Virus record (IMG/VR): IMGVR_UViG_3300042453_004839
Span: 1-56,341 of that record
DNA: 56,341 bases
Reading direction: 5' to 3' (one strand)
Source of the DNA: a virus
Numbering within the stretch: the stretch's first letter is position 1; every line of letters begins with the position of its first letter. Position numbers and translations under genes: made by a program. This document shows positions 42,348-50,746 of the stretch, in pieces. Under the pieces are notes generated by a model, which saw only the letters and a program-made list of their open reading frames with translations, searched no databases and had not been told where the DNA came from.

Positions 42348-43203
42348 TCTAAAGGAAATCAAACTTGAAGTCTTTGATCAATGGGGGTTTGTCGACCGCC
42401 TGCTCATTCGCGGCAACAAAGCCCACCTCATTGACTACAAATTTGGATTCAATCCTGTCGATGACGCGGAGCACAACGCTCAAATGTGGGCTTATACGCT
42501 CGGGGTTTTTGACAAGTACGACTACATCACCGATGTCACCGTCCATGTCCTACAACCCAGACTCGACCTTATCTTCACCCACACATTCAATCGGGAATCC
42601 GATTATGGGCGGATGGAAAAACGAATAAAAGGAATCATAGACAAATGCAAAAATCATACCGAAGCCGATTACACCCCCGGAGACCAATGCGTGTTCTGCG
42701 CGAAACTGGCCGACTGCCCAGCAGTCCACGGAGCCACCATGCAGATCGTTAAAGCATATGACCTGGCACACGACGCGCAGTTGCCGGAACTATTTCATCC
42801 AAGCCAGTTGGCTACACCCGAACGTCGCGCTCAGGCGCACCGGATCGCGATGGTCATGGAGGCTTGGTGTTCCAGCGTCCGCAAGCACAATCTGGAGTTT
42901 GCTAAGGAAGGCGGTGAAATTCCCGGTTACGGCCTCAAGGAGATTCAAGGCCGAAGGGAAATAAAAGATCCGCAAAAGGCATGGGAACTTGTGAAGGAAA
43001 AACTCACCCCGGAGGAATTTAGTTCCGCTTGTGAGGTTAAGTTTACGGATTTGGCCGATCTGGTTGCGGCCAAGGCGCCTCGCGGTCAGAAGACCGTGGC
43101 GAAAGAACAACTGGAAGACGCGCTGATCGAAGCGGAAGCAATGACGCGAGGTGAGCCGTCTTATCAACTAAGAAAAACTAAAGAGATAAAACAAATAAAA
43201 TGA
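42340..43203 (+). CDS. catalytic part of a Cas4/RecB-like nuclease (DUF2800-like), 287 aa
   Basis: It opens with LKEIKLEVFDQWGFVDRLL (Asp19), then IDYKFG (Asp32-x-Lys34) and QMWAYTLG (Gln48, Tyr52), the D-DxK-QxxxY core of the RecB/Cas4 family. DQCVFCAKLADCP gives Cys117, 120 and 126, three of the four ligands of an Fe-S cluster; the fourth (Cys19) is in the preceding small frame. The C-terminal 130 residues are helical. It likely works as an exonuclease in recombination with the ssDNA-binding-like gene that overlaps its stop by ATGA. Confidence 0.8.
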   Translation: MLDLKEIKLEVFDQWGFVDRLLIRGNKAHLIDYKFGFNPVDDAEHNAQMWAYTLGVFDKYDYITDVTVHVLQPRLDLIFTHTFNRESDYGRMEKRIKGIIDKCKNHTEADYTPGDQCVFCAKLADCPAVHGATMQIVKAYDLAHDAQLPELFHPSQLATPERRAQAHRIAMVMEAWCSSVRKHNLEFAKEGGEIPGYGLKEIQGRREIKDPQKAWELVKEKLTPEEFSSACEVKFTDLADLVAAKAPRGQKTVAKEQLEDALIEAEAMTRGEPSYQLRKTKEIKQIK

Positions 43204-43916
43204 AGACATCATTCAGTAAGAAAGACAAAGAAGCGGCGGAACAGAAGGAAACTCAGGCTCTGGCGGCTGTGGAGAGCAAAGCTCCCGCAATTGCCAACCG
43301 CAACTCGGCGGTCGATGGCGAATTCAAAGCCTCCGACTTCCTGATCCCGCGGATCAACCTGGTCGGCAAGACCGGGAACCTGAGCAACAACTTCCAGCCG
43401 GGCTCCTTCGTCTTCAACAAAGAGCTCGTCGTTGGGTCGAAAGACGCCCCAATGGAGACGATCATCACTCACATCCAGAAGAAGTACATCCAGGAGATCC
43501 CGTACGGAACCGATGTGATCCCGAAGATTTTCGCCTCGCAAGCCGAGGTGGAAGCTGCCGGAGGAACCCTGGACATCACCGAGGGCGACGATACGGACCG
43601 TTACATTCCGTTTCTCGTCCTCACTCTCCTGGTTGCGGAACCCAAGGACAAGAACCCTATCTTTTCCTTCGAGGGACCGGACAAGAAGAACTACGCCCTG
43701 GCCCAGTACAACCTCACCAAGAGTGCGTACCGTGGCGCGGGTCGTCAGTTGCTGACCGACAGCCAGACCGTCCTGCGCGGTGCGCTCACCAAGGGCCGCT
43801 ACCACGTTGGAAGCAAGCTGAACACGAACTCGATGGGCAGCTGGTTTACGCCCACGTTCAAGCTGGCCGGAACCAACAACGAAGAGTTCCAGGCTTGGGC
43901 CTCGAGCTTGGTCTAA
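43200..43916 (+). CDS. putative ssDNA-binding protein, 238 aa
   Basis: A charged N-terminal tail (1-40) is followed by FLIPRINLVGKTGNLSNNF and GSFVFNKELVVG, beta-strands as in OB-like phage single-strand binders. The next part (residues 100-235) is beta-rich with aromatic and Lys residues. In replication modules of this type an SSB analogue sits directly behind the DUF2800-like nuclease, and here the two are coupled by ATGA. No classical acidic SSB tail is present. The call rests on context and fold impression; the gene is rich in G/C-ending codons, as expected for high expression. Confidence 0.55.
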   Translation: MKTSFSKKDKEAAEQKETQALAAVESKAPAIANRNSAVDGEFKASDFLIPRINLVGKTGNLSNNFQPGSFVFNKELVVGSKDAPMETIITHIQKKYIQEIPYGTDVIPKIFASQAEVEAAGGTLDITEGDDTDRYIPFLVLTLLVAEPKDKNPIFSFEGPDKKNYALAQYNLTKSAYRGAGRQLLTDSQTVLRGALTKGRYHVGSKLNTNSMGSWFTPTFKLAGTNNEEFQAWASSLV

Positions 43917-43920
43917 ATAG

Positions 43921-44091
43921 ATGAGGAAGGGGAGACGTTCCGGCATGGTGCGGCGCGAGAAGCGCCGACAGGTTAAGTGTTCCTTGCCGCGTGAAACACC
44001 GGACGTCCTCCGCCAATTTATATCTCTCTTGAATCATCTTAATTTCAACGTGAAAACAGAAGTAAAGGGTATATGGATCAAAACGAAATAA
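43921..44091 (+). CDS. possible small basic protein, 56 aa
   Basis: A 56-codon frame starts two bases after the SSB-like stop region and overlaps the next gene by 19 bases. It begins MRKGRRSGMVRREKRRQVK, an extremely basic stretch, and ends VKGIWIKTK. There is no good Shine-Dalgarno, so expression would depend on coupling. It fills a gap that otherwise would be 156 bases. A DNA- or RNA-binding micro-protein is possible; the frame may also be chance. Confidence 0.4.
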   Translation: MRKGRRSGMVRREKRRQVKCSLPRETPDVLRQFISLLNHLNFNVKTEVKGIWIKTK

Positions 44092-44384
44092 ACACGGATT
44101 TGGCTCCAGCCATCAGCGAGGTGGTGGCGGAAGCCGGAGAAGTCATCAACAAAATCATGTCCAAAGGTTCGGATAAAAGCGTGTTTGGCCAGTGGTTTCA
44201 CACCGACAGCCGCAGATACAACGCCGACCGACTTATATCGCATGTTACCCAGGCCATGATGCAAATCGACGGCAACAGGCCCGACCCCGATACCGCCGGT
44301 GAAACTTCTCTCGATCATTTGGAGAGGGCTTTGGTCAGGGCCATGTTTTTGCTTTACAAGACGCGCAGGGGGAAAACGCTATGA
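44073..44384 (+). CDS. MazG/DUF5664-like nucleotide-pyrophosphohydrolase-related protein, 103 aa
   Basis: Helix-rich sequence with RRYNADRLISHVTQAM, then GNRPDPDTAGETSLDHLERALV. This matches the 'H...H......G...D..TG..HL.H' pattern of small phage dNTP diphosphohydrolase-like proteins (DUF5664 type). The acidic metal-binding residues are only partly evident. AAAGGG lies six bases before the ATG. It would act on nucleotide pools near the polymerase gene. Confidence 0.5.
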   Translation: MDQNEINTDLAPAISEVVAEAGEVINKIMSKGSDKSVFGQWFHTDSRRYNADRLISHVTQAMMQIDGNRPDPDTAGETSLDHLERALVRAMFLLYKTRRGKTL

Positions 44385-44587
44385 TCGATGCCTTGTTGCT
44401 TCGCATTTTTGTGTGGATCAGCCGGCGTTGGTTTGGCTCGGTCGTATTCGCCACCGATCCCGATACCGAGCGAGTAACTTCCATGTTTTTCTTTGACAGG
44501 GAGGAGCACGCGCACAGACTCATGAGGATTATCGAGAAAGAGAAACTCAATCACGAACCACAAAAGGAGCATAAAAATGATCATTGA
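44381..44587 (+). CDS. hypothetical protein, 68 aa
   Basis: It begins by ATGA overlap with the MazG-like gene. The N-terminus (LLLRIFVWISRRWFG) is amphipathic or membrane-facing, and the remainder is charged (DREEHAHRLMRIIEKEK). No family recognised. It is part of a chain of micro-genes before the polymerase, each overlapping the next. Confidence 0.65.
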   Translation: MIDALLLRIFVWISRRWFGSVVFATDPDTERVTSMFFFDREEHAHRLMRIIEKEKLNHEPQKEHKNDH

Positions 44588-44705
44588 ATGGCTTTGGAAT
44601 CGAAGGGGATTTGCATTCCCGCAGGTAAAAACGGAAACCAAAAGCACGAAGGCAAAAATCAGGGTCGGAAAGACCAAAACAAATGCCAAGAAACGCAAGC
44701 GATAA
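44577..44705 (+). CDS. small basic protein, 42 aa
   Basis: This 42-codon frame has the best Shine-Dalgarno of the region (AAAAGGAG, seven bases before the ATG) and overlaps both neighbours. The product begins MIIEWLWNRRGF and ends with a Lys/Arg-rich tail (NAKKRKR). There is no domain. The strong RBS favours translation. Binding to nucleic acid is a guess from charge. Confidence 0.6.
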   Translation: MIIEWLWNRRGFAFPQVKTETKSTKAKIRVGKTKTNAKKRKR

Positions 44706-44832
44706 GCTGGCTGACGAACTTGTTGCCGCTTTGGATTACCTGTTGCAGGAGGGATTTATATGTTTGACAGACCGGAAGGAACCCACGATTGTTTTAAGCA
44801 AGGAGGTAGCCACATGGAACTTCAGGAAATAG
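44683..44832 (+). CDS. small protein, 49 aa
   Basis: A 49-codon frame overlaps the 42-residue gene by 23 bases and the coiled-coil gene by 19 bases. The product starts MPRNASDKLADELVAALDYL and continues LLQEGFICLTDR. This helix-turn arrangement looks like a small winged or HTH-type regulator fragment, but no definite motif can be named. The ATG lacks a strong RBS; coupling is likely. Confidence 0.5.
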   Translation: MPRNASDKLADELVAALDYLLQEGFICLTDRKEPTIVLSKEVATWNFRK

Positions 44833-45125
44833 TCGGGAAAGAAGATTACGAAAAGACCGACCATAATCGCCGGAGTAGTCTCCATCGCCTCCACCAGTTT
44901 TACTGCCGGGTCGTTGATCTGGCGGAAGCCAACCACGTGACTGCCGCTCGCCTTGTGGAGGAGAACGGTCGTCTAGAGAACGAGAACGAAGGTCTGAGGG
45001 ATCTCTGCCAGGAGCTCCTCTCCGACATGGCCGACCTCGAGAAGGAATGCTCGGAGTTCCGACGCAAGGTCCGGTCCGCCGTCCTCGAATTAACACCACA
45101 CCAGAAAGAGAACAAACATGACTGA
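44814..45125 (+). CDS. coiled-coil protein, 103 aa
   Basis: I place the start at the ATG at 44814, because AAGGAGG lies eight bases before it, while the earlier in-frame ATG at 44760 has the weaker site and codes inside the previous gene. The product has a long heptad-repeat helix at about 40-90 (LVEENGRLENENEGLRDLCQ). It resembles small phage leucine-zipper proteins of unknown role. It overlaps the next start by eight bases. Confidence 0.65.
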   Translation: MELQEIVGKEDYEKTDHNRRSSLHRLHQFYCRVVDLAEANHVTAARLVEENGRLENENEGLRDLCQELLSDMADLEKECSEFRRKVRSAVLELTPHQKENKHD

Positions 45126-45420
45126 AATAGTAATCAGAATCGAACATAATCAAAAAGACGAAAAACTTAACATCAGCGTTGTCCCGCGTGACAACGAGCC
45201 GACCCTTGTGGAAAAGGATGTTTTCCTGGGGTTGATGCCCCTCATCCATAGTCTTTTGTCCCAAATTCTTGGCCAGGAAGGATTCAAGAATCCGGATAAA
45301 AGCGACCTTGTCGACAAGCAAGGTAACTCCCTCAGCGAGGACTACATGGTCTCCAACGGGATGATTGAACCCGAAGGCGGCGCTGAGATTGTCGATCCCA
45401 AAACCGGCGACAGAAAATGA
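45118..45420 (+). CDS. hypothetical protein, 100 aa
   Basis: The N-terminal strands (MTEIVIRIEHNQ, LNISVVPRD) and helix (LMPLIHSLLSQIL) indicate a small alpha/beta protein. The C-terminal 45 residues are acidic and Gly-rich and probably disordered. No family recognised. It overlaps the coiled-coil gene upstream and couples by ATGA to the next gene. Confidence 0.65.
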   Translation: MTEIVIRIEHNQKDEKLNISVVPRDNEPTLVEKDVFLGLMPLIHSLLSQILGQEGFKNPDKSDLVDKQGNSLSEDYMVSNGMIEPEGGAEIVDPKTGDRK

Positions 45421-45710
45421 CCCGAACTTCAGCCAGTTACGCACTGGCCGAGGAGTTCATGGTGATCCCTTACCCATTCGTGGGTGAGGGGAGGGACTCA
45501 ATCGAGGCCGAATACATGGTGCTGCTGGAAAGCGGCATTCACCCTAAAGAGATTTCGGATATGATCCTTGACGCCCTCAAGATCCTATTGAACGCCAGGT
45601 TAAAGACGAAGAACAATAACGAAAAATATACAAAATTGACAAACCAAATATCCGACATGCTTGGGAGACTTTTGGTTTTCGAGGAACTCATACGCGGAGA
45701 CAAAAAATGA
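45417..45710 (+). CDS. hypothetical helical protein, 97 aa
   Basis: After YALAEEFMVIPYPFVGEGRD the chain is helical and rich in Lys/Asn, with a conserved-looking GIHPKEISDMILDALKILL. It is linked by ATGA to genes on both sides and immediately precedes the DNA polymerase, so it may assist replication. No domain is recognised. Confidence 0.65.
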   Translation: MTRTSASYALAEEFMVIPYPFVGEGRDSIEAEYMVLLESGIHPKEISDMILDALKILLNARLKTKNNNEKYTKLTNQISDMLGRLLVFEELIRGDKK

Positions 45711-47497
45711 ACACATACGCAATCGACTTTGAAACTTACTATGACAAGGACATTTCCATCACCACACTTGGACAGTGGCACTATTTGCGCCACGACAAGT
45801 CGGACATCTACATGGTGGCCATCCACGGTCCGGACGTGGACTACGTGGGGAGTCCTAAAAACGCTCCCTGGGCCAAGATCAACGGGCACAGGTGGATTGC
45901 CCACAACTACAGTTTTGACGGCGCGGTGATCGAGAGATTGCGCGAGGCAGGTGAGTTCTTAGCCAGACCTGTTGTCTGGGACTGCACCGCCAATCTTTCG
46001 GTCGCCGTGGGAGCGCCCCGTAACCTTGCAGGGGCCTCCCGTGAACTTCTGGACAGAAAGATCGACAAGGACCCACGCGACAAGATGCACTCCAAAAAAT
46101 GGATCGACGTGGAGAACACCGAGTTTGGAAAGGAAGTTCTGGAGTACGCCAGACAGGACGCGCAGGCTTGCTACCAGATCGACCAGAAGTTCGGCGGAAG
46201 CCTCCTTCCGATGGAACAGGAACTTTCCCGTCACACGATCTCGATGGGTTGGGGCGGCGTTTATGTAGACAAGGATGCCGTTGAAAAAGGCATCAAGATC
46301 CTGGAGCGAAAGACATGGGAATCTGAAAATGCATTGCCCTGGATCGACGAGACTGACGGGGTCGTTCTTTCGACCAAGGCGTTCCGCCGGGAATGTGCCA
46401 AGGCCGGGATTCCGTGGCCCACCTCTATGGCGGAGAACTCCGAGGAGTGCGCTTTGTGGGAAGCCCAGTACGGCGACAAGGTTCCGTTTGTCGGCATCAT
46501 GCGCGACTGGCGGAAAGCCAACTCGCTTCTGGCCAAGATGAAGGTCATGCGCTCCCGCGTGCGACCGGACGGTACGATGGGATACGGACTCAAATACATG
46601 GGCGCCCACACCGGGCGCTGGTCGGGTGACTCCAAATTCAATGTGCAGAATCTTCCCCGCAACGAGATGTTTGGTGTTGATCTACGGGGTTGCATCGTAC
46701 CCCGGCCAGGTAAGAAGTTTGTGATCTGCGATCTGGCCCAGATTGAGCCCAGGGTTCTTGCATGGTTGTGCGAGAACGAAGGACTCCTGGACGCAATTAG
46801 GAACGGTTATGGCATCTATGAGGCCGCGGCCAAGAACATGAATCTCTGGAACGGTGCGAAAGGCACGCTGAAGAAGACCGATGCCCCGCTCTATCAGCTG
46901 GTGAAAGCCATGGTGCTCGGCCTTGGTTATGGCGCGGGAGCCAAGAAGTTCTCGCTCATCGCCAAGATGCAGTACGGGATTGAGATGACGGATTCAAGGG
47001 CCCAGGAGATCGTCAACGATTTTCGCGGACGCAATCCGGGCATCCTCCAGCTGTGGCGCAGACTTGAGAATGATCTTCACCAGGCCAAAGCCGACAAACA
47101 GCTTGAGGTCGGACTTCCAAGCGGCCGTATTCTTACCTACCGCAATATCATGTCGCAATGGCCTGAGAGCCAGAAGTTCGACAAGGACGGTCGGATGCGG
47201 AAGCCGGCGTGGACCGCTAGCGTAGAGCGCGGCGGTCCGCAGATTCCGTTCTACGGAGGGAAGCTTTGCGAGAACCTGGTGCAGGCTGTAGCGCGGGACG
47301 TTATGGGCGCGGCGGTGCTTCGCCTGGAGAAGGCCGGCTGTCCCGTTGTGATGCACATCCACGACGAGGCGGTTTGTGAAGTTGACAAGAACGTTCCGGC
47401 TGGTGAAATTGAAAGGCTCATGAGTGAATCCCCCGAATGGCTGGAAGGTTGTCCGATCGGGGCGGAAGCGGTGGACGCGGAAAGGTACAAGAAATGA
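45707..47497 (+). CDS. DNA polymerase, family A with 3'-5' exonuclease, 596 aa
   Basis: The exonuclease half has DFETYYD (Asp7, Glu9), HNYSFD (Asp71) and YARQDAQ (Tyr147, Asp151). The polymerase half has HTGRWSG at 301-307, motif A DLAQIEPR at 342-349, motif B around Lys400-Tyr408-Gly409, and motif C HDE at 552-554, so all catalytic carboxylates are present. It copies the phage genome. Motif A has Leu where many family A enzymes have Tyr. The start is ATG with ATGA coupling to the gene before; the stop overlaps the primase-helicase ATG. Confidence 0.9.
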   Translation: MNTYAIDFETYYDKDISITTLGQWHYLRHDKSDIYMVAIHGPDVDYVGSPKNAPWAKINGHRWIAHNYSFDGAVIERLREAGEFLARPVVWDCTANLSVAVGAPRNLAGASRELLDRKIDKDPRDKMHSKKWIDVENTEFGKEVLEYARQDAQACYQIDQKFGGSLLPMEQELSRHTISMGWGGVYVDKDAVEKGIKILERKTWESENALPWIDETDGVVLSTKAFRRECAKAGIPWPTSMAENSEECALWEAQYGDKVPFVGIMRDWRKANSLLAKMKVMRSRVRPDGTMGYGLKYMGAHTGRWSGDSKFNVQNLPRNEMFGVDLRGCIVPRPGKKFVICDLAQIEPRVLAWLCENEGLLDAIRNGYGIYEAAAKNMNLWNGAKGTLKKTDAPLYQLVKAMVLGLGYGAGAKKFSLIAKMQYGIEMTDSRAQEIVNDFRGRNPGILQLWRRLENDLHQAKADKQLEVGLPSGRILTYRNIMSQWPESQKFDKDGRMRKPAWTASVERGGPQIPFYGGKLCENLVQAVARDVMGAAVLRLEKAGCPVVMHIHDEAVCEVDKNVPAGEIERLMSESPEWLEGCPIGAEAVDAERYKK

Positions 47498-49626
47498 CGC
47501 TTTTCCGAATCCCTAATTTGTCGTCGGCTGTGGCCGGTCCCTGCACACCGTGGACTGGGAATGTAAACCAGCCCCCGAGCATGAAGCCAGAAGATGCCAA
47601 GAAGTGGTCCACCAGTTCGCAGACGGACGGAATGTTCGTCAGCGGATTCGAGGGCCGGGCACCCTCCATGCGCGTGACCAAGGACAACCCCCCGGCCAAG
47701 ATGCATGCGTTCGTGGTCGACTACGACGCCGAGATTACCGACAGCGAATTCATCGACAGCCTAGCCAACAAGGTCAAGGGCTACAAACCCAACTATGCCC
47801 ACAGGACTCCGAGCGGCGGGGCCCGGGTCATCTGGATGTTTGAGGAGCCGGCGCAGATCCCGGTGGGTCTGCTGGAGCCTTTCATCAAACGGATGGCCAA
47901 GGAACTGGGGATCAAAAAGATCTTCCCCGGTCTGGACGATAACTACCTACGTCCGGAGCAATACTACGCGTGGTACGAACCCATCACCAAGGTTAGCGAC
48001 AAGCCGATCCGGTCGGAAACGATCTTCAGCTGGCTCGCCACGACGATTGACTCTTCAACCAAGTACCGCGGAGAAGGTCCGGTCGAGATTCCGATGGACC
48101 GGGTCCGTTCGCGTGTCGAGGAAATGTTCCCAGGGCGATTGATCGGAAAGCTTGAGGTCAACTCCAGGACCAATGCGTTCTGGTCGCCGACCTCGGACAA
48201 TCCGACGTCCTGCGTGGTCACCCCGACCGGCATGGTCAGCTTCTCCCAGGAGAAGAGCTTCTACAGCTGGGCCGACATCCTCGGGGCCGGCTGGGTCAAG
48301 GAGTTTGAGGAAGACCGCCTGGGCGCTCCGCTGTCCAACTACTATTATGACGGCAAGAAGTACTGGCGGCGTGACGGCACAGGCGTGTGGCGTGATGCTG
48401 AATCCGACACGGCCAAGAAAGACATCGCCAGCATCTACGGACTGTCGCTTGCCCCGATGCAACGGGGTGGACAGTGCGAGGTTGACCAGACGATGTTCCG
48501 CATCCGAGAAACACGGCGGGTCGACGAAGCTGGTCCTATCCTTTTCAACAAGGAGGAGATCGTCCACCTGGGCGGCAAGAACATCCTGAACGTCTCACGC
48601 GTCAAGGTTCTCGAGCCCCGCTCGGAACCCTGCATTAAGTGGGGCGACGGATTCCCATGGATGGCGCAATTCCTGGAGGGGTTCTTTGACCCGTCCGATT
48701 CGCTCCAGTACTTCCTGGCGTGGCTCCATCACTTCTACACCTCGGCCCGTGCCGGCAAGCAGTCCCAAGGCCAGGCGATCTTTATCGCCGGTCCGGTGGG
48801 CGTAGGTAAGACTCTCCTGGGCACCCAGGTTGTCTCCCGCTTGCTGGGCGGAGGTTGCGACGCCTCGGGTCACATCTCCGGCGAAAGCGAGTTCAACTCG
48901 GAGATGTTCGAGGTGGGCGTGCTTAACGTGGACGACACGATCGCCTCGACCAGCCATGAGAAACACCTACTCTTCTCCAACACGGTCAAGAAGTTTGTCG
49001 CCAACCGGCGGCATCGCTACCGAGCCATGTGGAAGAATCCCTCGACCATCGAGTGGAGCGGGCGCGTGTTTGTCACCCTCAACGACGATCCCGATTCAAT
49101 GCGGGCGGTTCCATACACCGACGCGAGCATCCTGGACAAGCTGATGCTTTTCAAGGCGTCGTCGCGTGGGATGAGATTCCCCGCGGCCAAGGAACTCCAA
49201 CGCATCCTGGACGGCGAGCTTCCGGCGTTTGCCCGCTGGCTTGTCGACATGGAGATCGACGACGAACTCAAAAGCTCCAGCCGGTTCGAGGTCAAGTGCT
49301 ACCACCACCCCGACATCCTGGAAGACACCCGGACCACGCACCCCAACCACGCGTTCTCCGAGCTTCTGGATGAATTTTTGGCCAGCTTCAAGCTGTCCAA
49401 TCCCAAGGAGATCGTCTGGAAGGGATCTGCCACGCAGCTTCTGACCCAGATGCTCAACGATCCGGGTCTGGAGAAACTCACCCGCCACTATGCGGCTACG
49501 CCCGAGAAGATGGGCCAGCGGTTGGCAAAGCTGATGACCACAAAGAGCATCGAGCGGGTGACCCTGCACGGCAAGGTGACGTGGAAAATTCCTGTTGACG
49601 ACGGCCAGGGGGCCTTGGCAACATGA
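47494..49626 (+). CDS. primase-SF3 helicase fusion (DUF5906-like), 710 aa
   Basis: The start is set at the ATG at 47494, which overlaps the polymerase stop by ATGA; an earlier in-frame ATG at 47437 lies within polymerase code. The N-terminal half has HAFVVDYDAEITD and HRTPSGGARVIWMFEE, in the style of archaeo-eukaryotic primase-polymerase domains. The C-terminal half has Walker A GPVGVGKT at 433-440, NVDD near 478-481 and VFVTLNDDPDS as the sensor strand, matching the phage D5/DUF5906 helicases. It should open and prime the origin for the PolA enzyme. Confidence 0.85.
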   Translation: MTLFRIPNLSSAVAGPCTPWTGNVNQPPSMKPEDAKKWSTSSQTDGMFVSGFEGRAPSMRVTKDNPPAKMHAFVVDYDAEITDSEFIDSLANKVKGYKPNYAHRTPSGGARVIWMFEEPAQIPVGLLEPFIKRMAKELGIKKIFPGLDDNYLRPEQYYAWYEPITKVSDKPIRSETIFSWLATTIDSSTKYRGEGPVEIPMDRVRSRVEEMFPGRLIGKLEVNSRTNAFWSPTSDNPTSCVVTPTGMVSFSQEKSFYSWADILGAGWVKEFEEDRLGAPLSNYYYDGKKYWRRDGTGVWRDAESDTAKKDIASIYGLSLAPMQRGGQCEVDQTMFRIRETRRVDEAGPILFNKEEIVHLGGKNILNVSRVKVLEPRSEPCIKWGDGFPWMAQFLEGFFDPSDSLQYFLAWLHHFYTSARAGKQSQGQAIFIAGPVGVGKTLLGTQVVSRLLGGGCDASGHISGESEFNSEMFEVGVLNVDDTIASTSHEKHLLFSNTVKKFVANRRHRYRAMWKNPSTIEWSGRVFVTLNDDPDSMRAVPYTDASILDKLMLFKASSRGMRFPAAKELQRILDGELPAFARWLVDMEIDDELKSSSRFEVKCYHHPDILEDTRTTHPNHAFSELLDEFLASFKLSNPKEIVWKGSATQLLTQMLNDPGLEKLTRHYAATPEKMGQRLAKLMTTKSIERVTLHGKVTWKIPVDDGQGALAT

Positions 49627-49632
49627 TCCCAC

Positions 49633-50127
49633 GTGGAAACGAATGCCAAGAAGTCTTTCGACCAGCTGGTTGAATCCTACCGGGAACATCTTTCCCGCGG
49701 GGTCTCCAATCCTGATCTCGAACTAAAGCAATCATCCATCCCGGATGCCGGGCTGGGTGTGTTTGCCAAGCGCGACTTCTCGGAGTTCGACATCGTCGAG
49801 TTCTGCCACTGCGTGATTTTGGACTGGCGCAGGAAGTATGTGCGCGACCCCAGGATCGAGCAGTACGCCTATTCGCCCAAGTGCGAGTGCGAGGAGTGCA
49901 AGAAGCACGGCGCCCACATCGTTTTGCCCATGGGTTTTGGCATGGCCTACAACTCGGCCGAGTCCATGGAAGCCTCCAATTGCAGTTTTGCCATCGTGCC
50001 GGGACACCGGATGATGGCCTTCATCGCCAGAAAGCCCATCAAGGCGGGTGATGAAATCGTGACGTGGTGGGGTCAGGCGTATTTCGACAAGTGGTGCAAG
50101 AGGAAAGATGAGCCAGCGGCCCAATGA
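49633..50127 (+). CDS. SET-domain protein, putative lysine methyltransferase, 164 aa
   Basis: The protein has the SET signature in order: IPDAGLGVFAKRDF at 36-49, GMAYNSAESMEASN at 103-117 (the Asn-containing SAM site, normally NHSxxPN), and AGDEIVTWWGQ at 138-148 (normally GEEIxxxYG). A CxCxxC cluster at 84-89 may bind zinc. The catalytic Tyr of the last motif is replaced by Trp, so the reaction is uncertain. The start is GTG, since ATG at 49624 opens another frame. It overlaps the 3D-domain gene by ATGA. The possible target is a host or phage DNA-binding protein. Confidence 0.75.
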   Translation: METNAKKSFDQLVESYREHLSRGVSNPDLELKQSSIPDAGLGVFAKRDFSEFDIVEFCHCVILDWRRKYVRDPRIEQYAYSPKCECEECKKHGAHIVLPMGFGMAYNSAESMEASNCSFAIVPGHRMMAFIARKPIKAGDEIVTWWGQAYFDKWCKRKDEPAAQ

Positions 50128-50537
50128 GAAAACTAATCCTGGCGGGAATCCTGGGTCTACTGGCCCAGGTTCACGCGGCCAACATCCTAATCGAGCCCGA
50201 TCCGACCAAAAAGCCGGCCAAAAAGATCAAGGTAAGGGTCACGGCGTACTGGCCGGGGCAGGATTACTGGACAAGCCGGTTCAAGTCCAGCACGGGCTAT
50301 ACCCTCAAGTGCGGCAAGTCGTGCGCGGTGGACCCAAGGCTCATCCCGTACGGCAGCACGGTCGTCGTCGCCGGAAGGGAATTCCGGGCTATCGACACGG
50401 GCACGGCGGTCAAGAGCCGCAAGGCAAGCCGGGGGAAGTACCCTGTTGTCGACCTTTTCTTTGCAAGCGAGAAGAAGGCCATGCGGGAGCTGGCCACCCT
50501 GCCCAAATACGCCTGGGTCGAGGTGAAACCGAAATGA
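50124..50537 (+). CDS. secreted 3D-domain protein, 137 aa
   Basis: A signal peptide (MRKLILAGILGLLAQVHA, cut near residue 18) precedes a double-psi beta-barrel of the 3D type: VRVTAYWPG, CAVDPRLIPYGSTV (Asp70), FRAIDTGTAVK (Asp91) and VVDLFFAS (Asp110), the three conserved aspartates. The family includes MltA-like lytic transglycosylases and cell-wall-acting proteins. It may alter peptidoglycan from the periplasm during infection. Coupled by ATGA at both ends. Confidence 0.75.
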   Translation: MRKLILAGILGLLAQVHAANILIEPDPTKKPAKKIKVRVTAYWPGQDYWTSRFKSSTGYTLKCGKSCAVDPRLIPYGSTVVVAGREFRAIDTGTAVKSRKASRGKYPVVDLFFASEKKAMRELATLPKYAWVEVKPK

Positions 50538-50746
50538 AAAAGGAACAAACCCTCGGGGAGATACGCATTCTCTCCGAGAAAAACGTGCCATACGTCGAAC
50601 TCAAACTCGACATGGACGACGAGACCATCAACCGGCTGGCCCAGGCCGGGTGGATCGAGATCCAGCACGACAAAGAAGCCCTGGTAGCCTACGCGTTTAC
50701 CAAGGCCCTCCAGGAGTTTGTTTCCAATGCCAAACGAGCTCGCTGA
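50534..50746 (+). CDS. hypothetical protein, 70 aa
   Basis: The frame starts at the ATG at 50534, which overlaps the 3D-domain stop as ATGA; the open frame that extends it back to 50108 is only a shadow of the 3D gene. The product has a strand-helix layout (TLGEIRILSEKN, VPYVELKLD, DDETINRLAQAGW) and ends in a basic tail. It resembles small late-early phage proteins without known role. Confidence 0.65.
   Translation: MKKEQTLGEIRILSEKNVPYVELKLDMDDETINRLAQAGWIEIQHDKEALVAYAFTKALQEFVSNAKRAR

Noticed and set aside
43209-43946. 245-codon frame on the minus strand opposite the ssDNA-binding-like gene
   Set aside because: Codon-bias shadow of a highly expressed gene; the forward frame is ATGA-coupled to the nuclease gene.
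47437-47493. Earlier start for the primase-helicase gene
   Set aside because: These codons lie within polymerase code and give a Gly/Arg-rich leader; the ATGA start at 47494 is far better.
50108-50746. 212-codon plus-strand frame starting before the 3D-domain gene
   Set aside because: The first 142 codons are a Gly/Lys/Gln-rich shadow of the 3D gene; only the last 70 codons from the ATG at 50534 form a real gene.
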